64,000 bases of DNA from NCBI GenBank assembly GCA_016703105.1, contig JADJCS010000006.1, positions 62,001-126,000 of the forward strand. The letters run 5' to 3'. The position numbers and the translations under genes are program-made. Shown one piece after another: positions 42,086 through 50,354 of the stretch (its first letter is position 1; every line of letters starts with the position of its first letter). Below the pieces are notes generated by a model. That model did no database searches and had not been told where the DNA came from. It saw only the letters and a list, made by a program, of their open reading frames with translations. Source of the DNA: Flavobacteriales bacterium (lineage in GTDB: Bacteria > Bacteroidota > Bacteroidia > Flavobacteriales_F > PHOS-HE28).

Positions 42086-42851
42086 GGGAGGGGAGTTGTT
42101 GAACGGTCCAAATACACCCGGCGCCGGGTGCTGTGTTGAGCTCGGCGCTGAACCCGATCAGGGCGCATCGTCGGCGGATGTTGGCGAGTCCGCTGCCCGC
42201 AGCCTGCCCTGTTTCCATGAAGCCCTGGCCGTTGTCCTGAACGCGCAGGACGAGCGGCGGACCGGCATCGACCATGATCTCGATCGTGTCGGCGCGGGCA
42301 TGCTTCAGTGCGTTGCTCACGATCTCCTGGAACACGCGGAAGAGAACGGTCTGTGTATCGGGCGAAAGCGCAACCCCCTCGCCGATGATCCGCACATGCG
42401 CACGCACCCGACCCGTGCGCTCCACGCGCGACGCTTCCAGGCTCACGGCATCCACGATGGTGCGTTGCTGCCACATATCGCTGTTCAAAGAGCGGCCAAG
42501 GCGGCGCACCTCCTCAATGCCGTTCTCCAAAGCGCTGAACGAAGCGCGCAAACGCTCATCGGTCGAACCGGACTCAAGCACATCGCTCAAACCCATTTGT
42601 GCCACGGTGAGCAGCTGCCCCACATTGTCGTGCAGCTCGCGCCCCACCTCGCCCAGGGTCTGTTGGGTGGCCTCGCGTTCGGCGGTGATCACCTCCTGGT
42701 CGCGTTGCATGCGCAGTTCGGCGAGTTCGGCGCGGTGGCGGATGCGGCGGTTGTTGTTAAGCACGAGCAGTAGACCAGCGAAAAGACAGATGGTGATAAC
42801 GATGGCCCCGATGAAGACGAGGATCACCGCAATGTTCGTGGTACCACCCAT
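42075..42851 (-). CDS. HisKA_3 (NarX/NreB-type) sensor histidine kinase
   Basis: 258 aa. One N-terminal transmembrane helix (NIAVILVFIGAIVITICLFAGLLLVL), a short coiled coil, then the HisKA_3 phosphoacceptor region with His in GRELHDNVGQLLTVAQMGL and a HATPase domain (FRVFQEIVSNALKHARAD, VQDNGQGF, GSGLANIRRRC). It has almost no extracytoplasmic domain. The membrane protein gene 3 bp upstream may have served as its sensor part. Confidence 0.9.
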   Translation of the reverse strand: MGGTTNIAVILVFIGAIVITICLFAGLLLVLNNNRRIRHRAELAELRMQRDQEVITAEREATQQTLGEVGRELHDNVGQLLTVAQMGLSDVLESGSTDERLRASFSALENGIEEVRRLGRSLNSDMWQQRTIVDAVSLEASRVERTGRVRAHVRIIGEGVALSPDTQTVLFRVFQEIVSNALKHARADTIEIMVDAGPPLVLRVQDNGQGFMETGQAAGSGLANIRRRCALIGFSAELNTAPGAGCIWTVQQLPSHAP

Positions 42852-42854
42852 AGC

Positions 42855-43274
42855 TCAGTCGGTTCGCGGTCGCGCAAGTAGACAAGCCCATATGGCGAGC
42901 GCGTACCGCAGGATCGCCAAGATGGGGATCACAGTCCAAAGGGCTGCAGCGAGCACAGGGTTACGGTCATAGATGAGACGGATGCCACCGATCACCGGCA
43001 CCACACCCGCGAAATAGAGCAGGCAGCCCAAGAAGAACCAGAAGGTGGGCACCTGTTGCAAAGGGACGACGCTCTTTCGTGCCATGAGGAAGAGCAGGCG
43101 CACGAGAAGAACGGTGAGCAATACGCCGAAGACAAGGATCGCGTTCACGGAGAGCAATTGCAGCCCGCCCTGTGCGTGGAGGCTCCAAGCGCAGGCCACC
43201 AGCCCTATGGCGCCAATGCAAACCACCGAGCGGTGCAATGAAGGCTCGGCGGTGCGGATCAGTGCCAGCAGTAG
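42855..43274 (-). pseudogene. Membrane protein truncated at its 5-prime end by the IS element
   Basis: The frame codes for several hydrophobic helices (AILVFGVLLTVLLVRLLFLMA, VPTFWFFLGCLLYFAGVVPVIGG, ILRYALAIWACLLA) and stays open across the IS boundary without an ATG. A TTG at 43238 could start a shortened 127-aa product. A ~6-helix protein before a HisKA_3 kinase is expected to begin further upstream, so the N-terminus was probably lost at the IS end. Family not recognised. Confidence 0.6.
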
Positions 43275-43375
43275 TGTAGGCTTCCCTAAGATCGGTCCGA
43301 TCGTAACTGGAGGTTGGCTGCGCGGCTTTTGCGCGCAGCGATCGGCAAGGGGCTACTTTCAACCTCACTGTAGCC

Positions 43376-43648
43376 ATGAGAAAGTCGAAGTTTTCAGAGC
43401 ATCAGATCATTGCGATACTGAAGCAACACGAGAGCGGCTTGAAGGTCGCGGACATCTGTAGGGAGCATACCATCAGCGCGGCCACCTTCCACAACTGGAA
43501 GGCCCGTTATGGGGGCATGGAACCTAGCCAGCTCAAACGGGTAAAGGAGCTCGAGGAAGAGCTCAGCCGCCTCAAGCGCATGTACACCGAGTTGAGCATG
43601 GAGAACGACGCCATGAAGGCGGTGATCCAAAAGAAGTGGGGCGCCTGA
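43376..43648 (+). CDS. IS3-family transposase OrfA
   Basis: 90 aa. N-terminal helix-turn-helix (FSEHQIIAILKQHESGLKVADICREHTISAATFHNW) and a leucine-zipper-like coiled coil (LEEELSRLKRMYTELSMENDAM), ending VIQKKWGA. Binds the IS ends and joins with OrfB. The next frame, open from 43626, overlaps its end. Confidence 0.92.
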   Translation: MRKSKFSEHQIIAILKQHESGLKVADICREHTISAATFHNWKARYGGMEPSQLKRVKELEEELSRLKRMYTELSMENDAMKAVIQKKWGA

Positions 43649-43673
43649 CGAGAAACGGGAGATCGTACAGGCG

Positions 43674-44444
43674 TTGAACGAGCAGATGATGAGCCAGCGC
43701 AAAGCCAGCCACATTGTGCGGATCCCCCGCAGCACGGCCAGGTACACCAAACGACCGGCCGATGATAGCATGTTGATAGCAGCCCTGACCGAGCTCACAC
43801 AGAAGCATCCGGCCATCGGGTTCTGGCAATGCCATCACCGCTTGCGGATGAAGGGTGTGCTGATCAATCACAAACGCCTTTACCGCGTGTACACCAGCAT
43901 GCACTTGAACATCCGTCGCCGGGCAAAGAAGCGCTTGCCTGCGCGCGTGAAACAAGCTTTGTTCCGGCCCGCAACACCCGACCAAGTCTACAGCATCGAC
44001 TTCATGCACGACACGCTATGGGATGGCAGGACCTATCGGCTGCTGAACGTGATCGACGACTACAACCGCGAGGTATTGGCCATCGAAGTGGACACTTCAT
44101 TGCCGGCCCTGCGCGTGATCCGCGTACTGGAGAGGATCAAGTCCGTACGACCCTTGCCCAAGATGATCCGCGTGGACAACGGCCCGGAGTTCGTCAGCCA
44201 CAAGCTTGATCAATGGTGCAGGGATAACGGTATCACCCTGGCCTACATACAGCCCGGCAAACCAACACAGAACGCCTACGTGGAACGCTTCAACGGCAGC
44301 ATGCGTCGCGAACTGCTCAGTGCCTATGTGTTCCGCACCTTGGACGAAGTACGGGAGAAGGCCGAAGAATGGATGGACGATTACAACAATCACAGACCTC
44401 ACAAAGCGCTCGGCTACCGATCACCGGCGCAAACTCAACCATGA
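43674..44444 (+). CDS. IS3-family transposase OrfB (DDE integrase)
   Basis: 256 aa from a TTG at 43674; the frame is open from 43626, overlapping orfA, so it may be made by frameshifting. The shift from orfA is +1 (or -2), not the usual -1, which may reflect an indel in the GGGG near 43638-43641. Catalytic triad Asp109 (SIDFMHD), Asp168 (RVDNGPEF) and Glu204 (AYVERFNG), with 35 residues between the last two, as in rve-type DDE enzymes. Ends with the typical YNNHRPHKALGYRSP. Confidence 0.9.
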   Translation: MNEQMMSQRKASHIVRIPRSTARYTKRPADDSMLIAALTELTQKHPAIGFWQCHHRLRMKGVLINHKRLYRVYTSMHLNIRRRAKKRLPARVKQALFRPATPDQVYSIDFMHDTLWDGRTYRLLNVIDDYNREVLAIEVDTSLPALRVIRVLERIKSVRPLPKMIRVDNGPEFVSHKLDQWCRDNGITLAYIQPGKPTQNAYVERFNGSMRRELLSAYVFRTLDEVREKAEEWMDDYNNHRPHKALGYRSPAQTQP

Positions 44445-44498
44445 ACAGCCCTTTGGAACCTCCAGTTATGATCGGACCGAAAACAAGGGAAGCCTACA

Positions 44499-45326
44499 CT
44501 TCGTTTATTCCTTGGGCACCAACTTCGATTTCATCGAGAATGTCCAGGTATCCAAGACCTATCACGACCTGAAGATCTGGGTGCCGCGCCTTTCGCGGGC
44601 AGAAACCGGGTTCAGAAGCCGGCTGGGCTTCGAGTTCATGTTCAATCGGTTCCGAACTTTTTCGACACCCGACTCGACCGACACCCAATTCCGCGACGTG
44701 GACGGAGACCCCAATGACTCCACCGCGGTGCTGCACTACATCACCAATAACGTGAAGGAAAGGAGCACCTCGCGATTCGACAATCTCGGGCTCACGCTGA
44801 ACCCCATGGTCCGACTTACGGGGAAGGATCGCGAGGACGTGATGATCGCCTTGATCGGTAATTTGGAATGGCAGCGCTCCGCGTTGAGCAAGACCATTGA
44901 ACGGACCTTCGATATGCGCGACGATACGATCCGCCCGAAGATTGGCCAACGCCCTACAACACCACAGACCTTCTCCCGGAGAACAAGGAGGTGATAAGGA
45001 CCACCACGGACAATTTCTATGGGGGCGGAGGCTTTCGCCTTATGTACCGTGATGATTTCGGGACGCTCAATTTGCGAGCTTGTGCGGGGTACGCGTACTT
45101 CATGGTGGTGGGTGGGGGTCAGGAGCTCGTGAGCAATGAGGCGGCGTACTATGCGCTTCAGGCGGAGATCATCGAGCACCGGATCTCCGGCGTGAAATTG
45201 GGTGCCGAGATCCGCGGCTTTTTCAAACGCCCGGATGCGGACCCCATCCTAAGCCAACCCCGCTTCGGTCTCTATATCGCGAAGGAGTTCCGCCTAGAGA
45301 AAATAGGCGAGCTGTTCACCCCGTAG
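44499..45326 (+). pseudogene. Outer-membrane beta-barrel protein fragment, 5-prime truncated by the IS and frame-broken
   Basis: Immediately right of the IS the frame reads FVYSLGTNFDFIENV and continues with amphipathic strands (GFRSRLGFEFMFNRF, YGGGGFRLMYRDDFGTLNLRACAGYAYF, PRFGLYIAKEFRLE) of a barrel. No start codon precedes it. A one-base gap at the CCC at 44952-44954 splits it; adding a C gives GQRPYNTTDLLPENKEV across the junction. The C-terminal part can be read alone from about 44991. Family not recognised. Confidence 0.65.
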
Positions 45327-45351
45327 CGCAGCCGCCTTATTCGTCCCGCCC

Positions 45352-45374
45352 AACCCCGGCCTCGCGCCGGGGTT
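45352..45374 (+). terminator. Hairpin after the barrel fragment
   Basis: Perfect 9-bp arms AACCCCGGC/GCCGGGGTT around CTCGC, 25 bp after the stop. Only a TT follows, so terminator strength is uncertain. Confidence 0.45.
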
Positions 45375-45414
45375 CTGCATTCCATTCTAGCGCCCCTGCA
45401 AGAACTCATGCGAG

Positions 45415-45464
45415 ATCCCGGATAGGTGGGCCCCTGCTGCTGCGCAGCACCCACCTTCCGGGAT
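45415..45464. repeat. 50-bp palindromic repeat H1
   Basis: Starts ATCCCGGA and ends TCCGGGAT, with further inner pairing (GGTGGG/CCCACC and TGCTGC/GCAGCA). Same outer arms and same 50-bp length as H2 and H3 near fic. Confidence 0.75.
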
Positions 45465-45485
45465 GACGTTCGCGGGGAACTGCGG

Positions 45486-45492
45486 TACTTTG
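45486..45492 (+). promoter_or_regulatory. Possible -7 element (TACTTTG) for hsdM
   Basis: Near match to TAnnTTTG (one base short), 39 nt upstream of the hsdM start at 45532. Confidence 0.3.
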
Positions 45493-45531
45493 CTCCTCAT
45501 CATCCCCGCCGAGCCCACGGCGAACGCCCCC

Positions 45532-47118
45532 ATGACCGCCAAACTCCGCCTCGAAGCCACCCTCTGGGACATCGCCAACGCCTTGCGCGGCAAGATGAGC
45601 GCGGACGACTTCCGCGACTACATCCTCGGCTTCATCTTCTTCAAGTACCTCAGCGAGAAGATGGAGGGCTATGCCGACGAGATCCTGCACCCGGACGGCA
45701 TCACGTATGACGAGATCAAGCCCAGCACCAAGGACCGCAAGGCCTACCTGAAGGCCGTGAGCGAGCTGAGCGTGGAGCACCTCGGCTACTTTCTGGAGCC
45801 CGAAGAGCTTTTCAAGAACATCGTACCTACCGGCGAAGAGGCCGAAGGTGCCGATGCGCCCTTCATCCTGGACAAGCTCACCGCTGTGCTGCGCCACATC
45901 AGCGACAGCACGCGCGGGCACGAGAGCGAGGACGACTTCGCCAACCTCTTCGAGGACCTCGACCTCACCAGCAGCAAGCTCGGCAAGGGCGAGAAGGACA
46001 AGAACAACCTGGTGGTGAAGGTGCTGCGCAAGCTGGCCACCGTGGACTTCGAGCTGAACGACCCCGCGCACGATGTGCTGGGCGATGCCTACGAATACCT
46101 CATTGCGCAGTTCGCCAGCGGCGCGGGCAAAAAGGCCGGCGAGTTCTACACCCCGCAGGAGGTGAGCACCGTGCTGGCGCGCATCGTTACCACGGGCAAG
46201 AAACGGTTGAAGGCCGTGTACGACCCCACCTGCGGCAGCGGCTCCCTGCTGCTGCGCGTGAAACGCGAAGTGCTGGACGTGGGTACCATCTACGGGCAGG
46301 AGATGAACCCCACCACCTTCAACCTGTGCCGCATGAACATGATCATGCACGATGTGCATTACCGGCAGTTCGATGTGCGCAACGAGGACACGCTGGAGCG
46401 CCCGCAGCACCTGGAGCACCGCTTCGAAGCCATCGTGGCCAACCCGCCCTTCAGCGCGCAGTGGAACGCAGGGCCCACCAAAAGCACGGACGACCGTTTC
46501 AGCGCGCCCGGCAAGCTGGCGCCCAAGACCAAGGCCGATTTCGCCTTCCTGCTGCACATGCTGCATCACTTGGAAGAAGGTGGAACGCTGGCCTGCGTGC
46601 TGCCCCACGGCGTGCTCTTCCGTGGCGCGGCCGAGGCGCACATCCGCGAATACCTGATCCGCGACCTCAACGTGCTCGATGCCGTGATCGGCCTGCCTAA
46701 GAACTTATTCTACGGCACAGGTATCGTTACCTGCATCGTGGTGCTGAAGAAGGGGCGCAAGACGGATGACGTGCTCTTCATCGACGCCAGCCAGCACTAC
46801 GAGAAGGTGAAGACGCAGAACAAGCTGCGGCCCGAAGATGTGGACCGCATTGTGCGCACCTACCGCGAGTCCTGCCTCCCGGAGGGACGGCGCACCGCGC
46901 AGCCGAAGTACAGCCACGTGGCTAAGCTGGCCGATTTGAAGGCCAACGACTACAACCTGAACATACCGCGCTACGTGGACACCTTCGAGGCCGAAGAGGT
47001 CGTGGACCTGAAGGCCGTGGCGAAGGAACTCGTCGCTTTGGAGAAGGGGATGAAGGAGACGGATGCAGACTTGGCGAATTACTGCAAGGAGTTGGGAATT
47101 GAAATGCCGTTCGCGTGA
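45532..47118 (+). CDS. hsdM: Type I restriction-modification system, methyltransferase subunit HsdM
   Basis: 528 aa from the ATG at 45532 (an upstream start at 45463 lies within repeat DNA). N-terminal HsdM helical domain (LRLEATLWDIANALRG, FIFFKYLSEKMEGY), then the N6-adenine methyltransferase core: SAM motif DPTCGSGSLLLR at residues 231-242 and catalytic NPPF at 304-307. It methylates the host target and forms the M2S enzyme with HsdS, whose start overlaps the stop (TGATG). Confidence 0.97.
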   Translation: MTAKLRLEATLWDIANALRGKMSADDFRDYILGFIFFKYLSEKMEGYADEILHPDGITYDEIKPSTKDRKAYLKAVSELSVEHLGYFLEPEELFKNIVPTGEEAEGADAPFILDKLTAVLRHISDSTRGHESEDDFANLFEDLDLTSSKLGKGEKDKNNLVVKVLRKLATVDFELNDPAHDVLGDAYEYLIAQFASGAGKKAGEFYTPQEVSTVLARIVTTGKKRLKAVYDPTCGSGSLLLRVKREVLDVGTIYGQEMNPTTFNLCRMNMIMHDVHYRQFDVRNEDTLERPQHLEHRFEAIVANPPFSAQWNAGPTKSTDDRFSAPGKLAPKTKADFAFLLHMLHHLEEGGTLACVLPHGVLFRGAAEAHIREYLIRDLNVLDAVIGLPKNLFYGTGIVTCIVVLKKGRKTDDVLFIDASQHYEKVKTQNKLRPEDVDRIVRTYRESCLPEGRRTAQPKYSHVAKLADLKANDYNLNIPRYVDTFEAEEVVDLKAVAKELVALEKGMKETDADLANYCKELGIEMPFA

Positions 47119-48311
47119 TGCAGGCTGAAGTGATGGAGAAGGTGCGGCAACAGGTTCCGTCGCTGCGGTTCCCGGGGTTCAAGGGGAACTGGACGAAGCG
47201 TGCTCTTGGTGATGGGTGCGAAATCCTGATGTGCAAGAGGATCTTCGCGAACCAGACCGCCGAGCGCGGAGACGTACCATTCTACAAGATCGGGACCTTA
47301 GGGGGAGAGCCGGATTCGTACATAACCCGCGCGCACTTTGAGGACTTCAAGGAGAGATACAACTACCCGCGAGCCGGTGAAACACTGATCACTTGCGCTG
47401 GTACAGTGGGAAAGTGTTTGCAGTTTGATGGACACGATAGCTACTATCAGGACTCGAACATTGTTTGGATCGACAATCCCGAGGAGCACGTCACTAACGA
47501 CTTCCTCTTTCTGCTTCTATCGAAGATCGACTGGTCGAAGTTGAACTCGACTACGATCACCCGGATCTACAGCAATGACCTTCGTGCTCTTGAACTGAGC
47601 ATTCCCGAAGCCCTCCCCGAACAGCAGAAGATCGCGGCCTTCATGGGCGCGGTGGACCGGAAGATCCAGCAGCTGAAGCGCAAGCAGGCCTTGCTGGAAC
47701 AGTACAAGAAGGGCGTGGTGCAACAACTCTTCAGCCAGGAGCTGCGCTTCAAGCTGAGCGAAGCGAAGTCCCGCAACGCGGGGCGCGAGGATGGCGGGGA
47801 GTTTCCGGAGTGGGAGGAGAAGAGGTTGGGGGATGTTGCTGAAGTCTATCAGCCTCAGACGATCACTGGTGAGCAACTCACACCAACCGGTTATCCCGTC
47901 TATGGAGCGAATGGCATTGTGGGGTTCTATCCCGAGTACAATCACGAAACCGCGCAGGTGGCCGTGACGTGTCGCGGAAGCACATGTGGTGTGGTGAATC
48001 TGACGAAACCCAAAGCGTGGATCACCGGCAATGCGATGGTCATCAATACCGATGGCAAACAAGGCGTGCTCAAAGAGTTCATCTACTACACGCTATCGAG
48101 CGCTCGACTTGACTACTTGATCACCGGCTCAGGTCAGCCACAGATCACAGGGAACATTCGCGAACACATGATCCAACTTCCCTCCCTCGAAGAGCAGTCC
48201 CGTATCGCGGGCTTCCTGATGGCCTTGGATGCGAAGGTGGCGGGTGTTGCGCAGGCGGTGGCGGCGGCGCAGAAATGGAAACGCGGCCTGCTACAGCAGA
48301 TGTTTGTATGA
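47118..48311 (+). CDS. hsdS: Type I restriction-modification system, specificity subunit HsdS
   Basis: 397 aa from the ATG at 47118, sharing one base with the hsdM stop. Two target-recognition domains (about 20-170 and 220-350) are separated and followed by similar helical spacers: LPEQQKIAAFMGAVDRKIQQLKRKQALLEQYKKG and LPSLEEQSRIAGFLMALDAKVAGVAQAVAAAQKWKRG. It should recognise a two-part DNA site. No second hsdS or recombinase with inverted repeats is nearby, so no sign of shuffling. Confidence 0.95.
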   Translation: MQAEVMEKVRQQVPSLRFPGFKGNWTKRALGDGCEILMCKRIFANQTAERGDVPFYKIGTLGGEPDSYITRAHFEDFKERYNYPRAGETLITCAGTVGKCLQFDGHDSYYQDSNIVWIDNPEEHVTNDFLFLLLSKIDWSKLNSTTITRIYSNDLRALELSIPEALPEQQKIAAFMGAVDRKIQQLKRKQALLEQYKKGVVQQLFSQELRFKLSEAKSRNAGREDGGEFPEWEEKRLGDVAEVYQPQTITGEQLTPTGYPVYGANGIVGFYPEYNHETAQVAVTCRGSTCGVVNLTKPKAWITGNAMVINTDGKQGVLKEFIYYTLSSARLDYLITGSGQPQITGNIREHMIQLPSLEEQSRIAGFLMALDAKVAGVAQAVAAAQKWKRGLLQQMFV

Positions 48312-48363
48312 AGCAGGCCACTGAAGGGGCTGTTCGCAGATGTTCGTGTGACCCCCGTACGTC

Positions 48364-48413
48364 ATCCCGGAGCGATGGCGATCCGCAGGATCGGGCACCA
48401 TCGCATCCGGGAT
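48364..48413. repeat. 50-bp palindromic repeat H2
   Basis: ATCCCGGAGCGATGG pairs with CCATCGCATCCGGGAT around a CGATCC/GGATCG core. Exactly 50 bp, like H1 and H3. Confidence 0.75.
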
Positions 48414-48431
48414 CTCGTCGGGCCCTACGAG

Positions 48432-48481
48432 ATCCCGGATGGCCGGGTCCCGCGATCTTCGATCGCCCCGTCCTCCGGGAT
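48432..48481. repeat. 50-bp palindromic repeat H3
   Basis: ATCCCGGA...TCCGGGAT over exactly 50 bp, with inner GCGATC/GATCGC pairing. A degenerate relative follows at about 48516-48566, keeping mainly the right half (CCCCACCTTTCGGGAT). Confidence 0.75.
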
Positions 48482-48612
48482 GACGTTTGGGAGTGCGGCT
48501 CGCCATCGCTCCGGGATGACATTCAGGGGTGGACCCTGACCCTGCGCACCCCCCACCTTTCGGGATGAGAGAGGGAGAGCATGTCGCTGCTTTTCACGAG
48601 GACGGGTCATTC

Positions 48613-48812
48613 AACCCGTTTTCACCTGCCGTACCTGCTTTTCGCCAGAACAAGGCGCTCATACCCGGTTCTCATCAGCCTTACCCGCTTTTCAGCAGGA
48701 GAAGGTATACGTACCCGTTTCCGACACTCCATACCCGGTTTCGGACATCTCGCCCGTCCAATACCCATTTTCGGTCACTCGTACCCGTTTTCGGCTACAT
48801 TGCAAGGGCCAT
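48613..48812 (+). repeat. Four imperfect 50-bp direct repeats upstream of fic
   Basis: Units start at 48613, 48663, 48713 and 48763. Each contains two half-sites of the form TACCCGTTTTCGG 20 bp apart, so half-sites fall at 48614, 48633, 48663, 48683, 48713, 48733, 48763 and 48783, with 20- and 30-bp gaps. The 50-bp period is not a multiple of three, so this is not a coding repeat. The array ends at the fic start codon. Iteron-like regulator or DnaA/Rep-type binding array, or a decayed repeat; function unknown. Confidence 0.75.
48796..48802 (+). promoter_or_regulatory. Possible -7 element (TACATTG) for fic
   Basis: Near match to TAnnTTTG, 16 nt upstream of the fic ATG, inside the last 50-bp repeat. 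Confidence 0.3.
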
Positions 48813-48818
48813 TCTCCT

Positions 48819-50354
48819 ATGCCGCAACCCCGATACGCCCAACGCGTGGTCAACTTCCATGGCCGCAGTGTGCCCAATTCAGGAGCCATCGTAGGCTATG
48901 GTGCGGTGATCGCTGCGTTGCAACTGCCCATGCCGATGCCGCTCCGGCTCGCCGTGGCCGGGGGTAGTCGCCGCCGCAAGATCACGGACAACTGGTCACT
49001 CTTCCCCGAAGGATACGAGCCATCGGACACGCTCCACGCCCACATCGTTTTCGCGCTGAAGTACGAAGGCATCGACCTGCTGTTCTTCAAGCGCCTGTTC
49101 GACACGCTGGAAGAGAAGGCCATACTGGACCTGTTGATCATAGAACCCACGGGACAATATGCGCGGCGCCTCTGGTTCCTTTATGAGTGGCTCACCGGCC
49201 AGCAAGCACCGTTGCCCGATCTGGCGATGAAGAACTACGTGCCGCTGTTGGACCCGGACCTGCAATTCGCCGTATCCGGAACACCCAGCCCACGCCACCG
49301 CATCATCAACAACCTGCCGGGCACTCCTGCGTTCTGCCCGTTGGTGTGGCGCACGCCGGCGTTGGCCACGTACATCGCCGCCGGTTACGCGGAAAAGAAG
49401 GATCGGTACCTGGGACGCTTCCACACGGATGTGATGCAGCGCGCGGCGGCCTTCCTGCTGTTGAAGGACTCCAAAGCCTCCTTCGCCATCGAGGGCGAAC
49501 ACCCGCGCAGCCAGCGCGAGGCGCGTTGGGGGCAGGCCATCGGGCAGGCCGGGCGCACACCGCTGAGCCGCGCCGAACTGGAACGCCTGCAAGCCGTGGT
49601 GATCGAGAGCGCACGGTTCACCACCATGGGCTACCGCAAACAAGGCGGCTTCGTAGGCGAGCATGATCGCATCTCGGGTGAGCCGCTTCCCGATCACATC
49701 AGCGCACGCTGGCAAGATTTGGAACAGCTGATGGACGGGCTCATCGCCGCGCAAGAGCGCATGGTGAGGTCCGACATGGACGCCGTGGTGGTCGCCGCGA
49801 TGATCGCGTTCGGCTTCGTGTTCATACACCCCTTCGTGGATGGCAACGGCCGTTTGCACCGCTACCTTATCCATCATGTCCTTGCGAGCAAAGGCTACCA
49901 TCCTCCGGGGATGATCTTCCCGGTCTCTGCGGCCATCCTGCAGCACATGGACCATTACCGGAACACGTTGGAAACATATTCCAAGCCCTTGTTGGACCAT
50001 ATCGAATGGAAGCCCACGGCGGACAACAACGTGGAGGTGCTCAACGCCACCATCGATCTGTACCGCTACTTCGACGCCACGCCGCAGGCCGAGTTCCTGT
50101 ACGCGCAAGTGGCCGACACCATTGAGCGGATCATTCCCGAGGAAGTGGAATACCTGTTGCGCCGCGATGAGCTGAAGAAGACCCTGGATGATACTTATGA
50201 GATGCCCGACAAGACCGTGGATCTCTTGATCCGCTTCCTGGTGCAAGGCAACGGCAAGCTCAGCGAACGGGCGTTGAAGAAAGAGTTCGAAGGCCTTACC
50301 AAGAAGGAGGTGAAGGACATCGAGGCACGCTTCGCCGGGATCTTCAACCCATGA
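48819..50354 (+). CDS. Fic family protein (class II, with inhibitory helix)
   Basis: 511 aa AMP-transferase-like protein. The catalytic Fic motif HPFVDGNGRLHR is complete at residues 337-348 (His337). An inhibitory motif S-x-x-x-E-G lies before the Fic fold at residues 221-226 (SFAIEG), which marks class II Fic proteins with built-in autoinhibition; its Glu225 would block ATP. N-terminal and C-terminal helical parts are present, the latter like a winged helix. It lies between hsdS and hsdR in the same direction; its target is unknown. It may modify a component of the restriction system or act as a separate toxin or regulator. Confidence 0.92.
   Translation: MPQPRYAQRVVNFHGRSVPNSGAIVGYGAVIAALQLPMPMPLRLAVAGGSRRRKITDNWSLFPEGYEPSDTLHAHIVFALKYEGIDLLFFKRLFDTLEEKAILDLLIIEPTGQYARRLWFLYEWLTGQQAPLPDLAMKNYVPLLDPDLQFAVSGTPSPRHRIINNLPGTPAFCPLVWRTPALATYIAAGYAEKKDRYLGRFHTDVMQRAAAFLLLKDSKASFAIEGEHPRSQREARWGQAIGQAGRTPLSRAELERLQAVVIESARFTTMGYRKQGGFVGEHDRISGEPLPDHISARWQDLEQLMDGLIAAQERMVRSDMDAVVVAAMIAFGFVFIHPFVDGNGRLHRYLIHHVLASKGYHPPGMIFPVSAAILQHMDHYRNTLETYSKPLLDHIEWKPTADNNVEVLNATIDLYRYFDATPQAEFLYAQVADTIERIIPEEVEYLLRRDELKKTLDDTYEMPDKTVDLLIRFLVQGNGKLSERALKKEFEGLTKKEVKDIEARFAGIFNP

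Larger units (their letters stand above)
43275..44498 (+). mobile_element. IS3-family insertion sequence (IS407-like)
   Basis: About 1,224 bp bounded by imperfect inverted repeats of 41-42 bp (43275-43315 and 44457-44498) that begin TGTAGGCTTCCCT and end AACTGGAGGTT; the tips are TG...CA as is usual for IS3. It carries orfA and orfB. The flanking bases (GTAG left, CTTC right) show no target-site duplication, so the element was probably involved in a rearrangement after insertion. Confidence 0.88.

Noticed and set aside
44206..44994. A 262-codon frame running from inside the IS into the flanking barrel fragment
   Set aside because: The first part is an out-of-frame reading of transposase OrfB. 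Only the part after 44498 matches barrel-like sequence.
47118..48311. Phase-variable hsdS
   Set aside because: No second hsdS fragment, inverted repeats in the recognition domains or site-specific recombinase is present in the window.
48613..48812. CRISPR array
   Set aside because: Units are imperfect and adjacent, with no constant repeat and variable spacer pattern, and no cas genes are near.
48529..48967. Open frames across the 50-bp repeats upstream of fic
   Set aside because: The repeat period is not a multiple of three, the peptides look random, and they run into fic in the wrong frame.
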